Assembly: GCF_000966285.1 (NCBI RefSeq)
Contig: NZ_KQ031391.1
Location: 1,157,238 to 1,221,237, forward strand
DNA length: 64,000 nt
Direction of reading: 5' to 3'
From: Pseudofrankia sp. DC12
GTDB taxonomy: Bacteria > Actinomycetota > Actinomycetes > Frankiales > Frankiaceae
Position 1 is the first letter of the stretch. The number at the start of each line of letters is the position of its first letter. Both the position numbers and the translations under genes were made by a program. This document shows, piece by piece, positions 61,588 to 64,000 of the stretch. The notes beneath the pieces were generated by a model that was not told where the DNA came from, ran no database searches, and worked only from the letters and a program-made list of their open reading frames with translations.

Positions 61588-63132
61588 ATGAGCGCCAGCC
61601 AGGTCCCGCCGGACGAAACGATGACGCCTCCCGCGCGGACGGCGACCTCCAGTCCGACCCGCGGCCGGGTGGCCGGCGGGTTGCCGACGATGCCCAGCCA
61701 ACGTGGCGACGCCCCGACGATGACGGCGTCCTCGCGGCGATCGGACGCTCGTCCAGTTCTGGTCGGGGGAGGTGGACCGTCGTCGAGCTGGGTTGCTCGG
61801 CGATCGGCCGGCTGGCGAGGCCGGCTCGCGGTCCGGGTCGGACTCGTGGCCTGGGGCCTTGTCGTCGTGTCGCTGTGGTGGACGAGCACCTCGGGGAGCA
61901 GCGTCCACGGCGGCGCCGCCGTCCTGACCAGTCTGGGCCGGGTCAGTGGCCTGCTCGCCGCCTATCTGATGCTGGTCGAACTGCTGCTCATGGCGCGCGT
62001 ACCAGTTCTGGAACGCGCCGTCGGGCTCGACCGGCTGGCTGCCTGGCACCGTGGCCTGGGGACGAACATCGTCGTTCTCATGGTCAGCCACGTTCTGCTG
62101 ATCGTGTGGGGATACGGGCTGGCTGACCATCATCAGCCCGTCGCCGAGTTGTTCACGGTCATCACGACCTATCCGGAGATGTGGAAGGCCACGATCGGCA
62201 CCCTGCTCTTCGTCGCCGTCGCGGTGGCCAGCGCCCGTCGCCTGCGCCCACGGATCTCCTACGAGCTCTGGTACCTGCTCCACCTGACCGTCTATGCGTC
62301 AGTCCTGCTGGTCTATGGCCACCAGACGGCGAACGGCGCGGAGTTCGTCGGCCATCCGGTGAACCGCACGTTGTGGCAGCTCATGTACGTGACCGTCGCC
62401 GCCTGCCTGGTGATCTGGCGGCTCGCCCTGCCGCTTGGCAGGGTCGTCCGTCACGGGATGCGGGTGGAGCGGGTGGTCGAGGAAACGCCCGGCGTCGTCT
62501 CGGTCTGGATCCGGGGCCGGCATCTGGACCGCCTGGGGGTCCAGCCGGGCCAGTTCCTACTCTGGCGGTTCCTCGCACCGGGCCACTGGCTGACGGCCCA
62601 TCCGTACTCGCTGTCCGCCAGGCCGCGGCCGGATCGGCTGCGGATCACGGTCAAGGCCGCAGGTGACCATTCGGGCGCGATCGCGCGTCTTCGCCCCGGC
62701 ACGTTCGTCGCCGCCGAGGGACCGTTCGGACACTTCACCGCCGACCGGGCAACTCGCGGCAAGGCACTCCTCATCGCCGGTGGCAGTGGGATCGGGCCGG
62801 TACGGGCGCTCGCCGAGGATCTCGCCGCTCGCGGCGACGACGTCATCGTCGTCCACCGGGCACGTGACGCACGGGAGCTGGCGCTGTGGCCGGAGCTCAG
62901 GCGGATGGCCCAGGAACGACGCCTGCGGGTACACGGCGTCGTCGGCTCCCGCAGGGAGCTCGGCTACGACCCGCTCGCCGCCGACCTGGTCGAGGCGTCG
63001 GTGCCCGACGTCCTCGCGCGGGACGTCTTTATCTGCGGCCCGACCGGCCTGACCCATGGACTGGTCCGTTCGCTCCGGCTCCTCGGCCTGCCGGACGAGC
63101 AGATCCACACCGAGGACTTCTCCCTTCGGTGA
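61588..63132 (+). CDS. Ferric reductase-like membrane flavocytochrome with FAD/NAD domain
   Basis: A 514-residue protein. After a 75-residue basic tail there are six membrane helices (about 85-285) with histidines placed for two b haems (AAWHRGLGTNIVVLMVSHVL, LWYLLHLTVYASVLLVYGHQ). The C-terminal 220 residues are a ferredoxin-NADP reductase module with HPYSLS near residue 335 for FAD and GGSGIGPVRAL near 395 for NAD(P)H. It moves electrons from cytosolic NAD(P)H across the membrane. The FMN-binding exported protein and ApbE follow, so its acceptor is probably the covalently flavinylated protein. Confidence 0.93.
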   Translation: MSASQVPPDETMTPPARTATSSPTRGRVAGGLPTMPSQRGDAPTMTASSRRSDARPVLVGGGGPSSSWVARRSAGWRGRLAVRVGLVAWGLVVVSLWWTSTSGSSVHGGAAVLTSLGRVSGLLAAYLMLVELLLMARVPVLERAVGLDRLAAWHRGLGTNIVVLMVSHVLLIVWGYGLADHHQPVAELFTVITTYPEMWKATIGTLLFVAVAVASARRLRPRISYELWYLLHLTVYASVLLVYGHQTANGAEFVGHPVNRTLWQLMYVTVAACLVIWRLALPLGRVVRHGMRVERVVEETPGVVSVWIRGRHLDRLGVQPGQFLLWRFLAPGHWLTAHPYSLSARPRPDRLRITVKAAGDHSGAIARLRPGTFVAAEGPFGHFTADRATRGKALLIAGGSGIGPVRALAEDLAARGDDVIVVHRARDARELALWPELRRMAQERRLRVHGVVGSRRELGYDPLAADLVEASVPDVLARDVFICGPTGLTHGLVRSLRLLGLPDEQIHTEDFSLR

Positions 63133-63265
63133 CGCCCCGCCGTCCTGGATCTCGTTCGTGTTCGTCGCTCTCGGCTGGTCGGATCGGTCTTTCTCAGCTG
63201 TCGGAAGGAGGTGAGCGGCGCCTCGCGCTGGCCCCGGCCAGCTGTACCTGGCGCCGCGATCCCGT

Positions 63266-63862
63266 ATGAATCTCAACGCCGGGAAGGCCTATCGGGCTCG
63301 CCTTGGTCTTGCCAGTCTGCTTGGTGTCGTGGTGGTAGCCGTGGCCGGCAGAGCGGCGGCGGGACACGACGAGCAGACGGCCGCGGAAGTCTCCATGCCA
63401 GGCGCGACGACGCAGGCGGGACAACCGGCGTCGAGCGACAGTCCCAGTCCCGCCGCGGCCACCACGAGTCCGGCCTCCGCGTCGGCGGCCTCCGCGACGC
63501 CCACCGCCGGGTCGGCCGCGGCGGCCACCGCGGGCGCGTCGTCCGGCACGGGATCCTCGGGGTCGACCGGCACAGGGACGACCGGCACGCGGACGGTCGT
63601 CGGCGACGTCGAGGACACCCGCTACGGAGCGGTGCAGGTCGAGCTCGTGCTCTCTGGGCGGACCATCACCGACGTCATCGCCCTGCAGGTGCCGAACCGG
63701 GAAAGGCGCGACATCGAGATCAACGATCAGGCGGTGCCGATCCTGCGCCAGGAGGTGCTCGCCGCGCAGAGCGCCAAGATCGACGCTGTATCCGGTGCTT
63801 CCTTCACCAGCAGCGGATATGCGTGGTCCGTGCAGTCCGCTATCGACAAGGCCGGGCTCTAG
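63266..63862 (+). CDS. Exported FMN-binding-domain protein
   Basis: A 198-residue protein: an N-terminal signal or anchor helix (residues 12-30), an Ala/Ser/Thr/Gly-rich linker to about 112, and an FMN-binding domain (115-198). The flavinylation motif DAVSGAS at 173-179 has Ser179 where threonine usually carries the FMN. Such domains accept FMN from ApbE and carry electrons outside the membrane. It is flanked by the ferric reductase and apbE on the same strand, an arrangement known from actinobacterial extracytosolic flavin systems. Confidence 0.9.
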   Translation: MNLNAGKAYRARLGLASLLGVVVVAVAGRAAAGHDEQTAAEVSMPGATTQAGQPASSDSPSPAAATTSPASASAASATPTAGSAAAATAGASSGTGSSGSTGTGTTGTRTVVGDVEDTRYGAVQVELVLSGRTITDVIALQVPNRERRDIEINDQAVPILRQEVLAAQSAKIDAVSGASFTSSGYAWSVQSAIDKAGL

Positions 63863-63864
63863 CC

Positions 63865-64000
63865 GTGAGCGGCGGCCCGACGGCGGGGCCCGACGGCGCG
63901 GAGCGGCCGGGCCGGGTCCTGGCCGAGCCCGTGATGGGGACGGTCGTCAGCATCGACATCCGCTTCCCGGCCGAGCCGGCGCCCTCGGGCTGGGCCTCGG
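63865..64000 (+). CDS. apbE: FAD:protein FMN transferase, partial
   Basis: The first 45 residues of ApbE, running off the window end. The start is GTG 63865, two bases after the upstream stop. After an 18-residue lead it reads VLAEPVMGTVVSIDIRFPAE; MGTVVSI is the conserved N-terminal motif of the flavin transferase. It attaches FMN from FAD to Ser/Thr of the neighbouring exported protein. No signal peptide is visible in the portion seen. Confidence 0.85.
   Translation, partial: MSGGPTAGPDGAERPGRVLAEPVMGTVVSIDIRFPAEPAPSGWAS

Noticed and set aside
1-64000. rRNA, tRNA or complete insertion sequence
   Set aside because: No such sequence or transposase motif was recognised on either strand, though a short tRNA could be missed by eye.

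Overview
The window is very GC-rich, shows the strong G/C third-codon bias of an actinomycete, and uses many GTG starts. The gene set is that of a soil actinobacterium with broad lipid, aromatic and xenobiotic catabolism. It includes three acyl-CoA synthetases, a mycofactocin-coupled SDR, amidohydrolases, a P450, a molybdenum hydroxylase, a SARP/AfsR regulator and SpoIIE/PAS and sulfotransferase/DUF7064 debris. A Frankia-like organism (Frankiales) is the best guess, but no rRNA or tRNA gene is present to confirm it.

Layout. (1) 1-4948, minus: a molybdenum-hydroxylase operon (large subunit, CoxG, cytochrome P450, FAD subunit), divergent from a TetR regulator at 5210. (2) 5980-14525: a second TetR gene, a fused gene remnant, the sulfate-activation pair cysD-cysNC, a HipBA toxin-antitoxin pair behind four evenly spaced operator boxes, and an Ada/AlkA-Ogt DNA-alkylation repair pair. 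(3) 14540-27041: acyl-CoA ligases, an amidohydrolase, a mycofactocin-coupled SDR, and a branched-chain-type ABC transporter in which both permeases are fused into one protein and both ATPases into another. Its neighbouring binding-protein gene survives only as a fragment. (4) 27556-34733: a GNAT gene broken by a 10-bp duplication and a 19-bp minisatellite, a membrane peptidase, a repeat-rich membrane protein, a dehydrogenase, an enoyl-CoA hydratase, an FHA protein and gluconate kinase, with several gene remnants. (5) 34857-45393: a single-chain proteobacterial-type PurL, an SDR, a DUF2127 protein, a lipoprotein binding protein and a FadD17-like ligase. (6) 45671-52000: a Panacea-Fic toxin-antitoxin candidate, a Nudix hydrolase, wreckage of an Lrp regulator and an EamA transporter, LtrA, a transglutaminase and a VOC protein. 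(7) 52363-64000: an AfsR/SARP regulator, a quinone-oxidoreductase-like gene, an M13 peptidase, an E. coli-type SerA, an internally deleted acyl-CoA dehydrogenase, and a ferric reductase-FMN-binding protein-ApbE cluster that runs off the end.

Two themes stand out. First, gene decay is dense: about fifteen remnants, often joined end to end, suggest a region with repeated deletions. Second, short-period repeats are frequent: 18-bp arrays in frame inside a coding gene, 19-bp arrays in a broken gene and in two upstream regions, and 28-bp spaced operators. Coding calls rest on motifs read directly from the translated sequence; no database search was possible.
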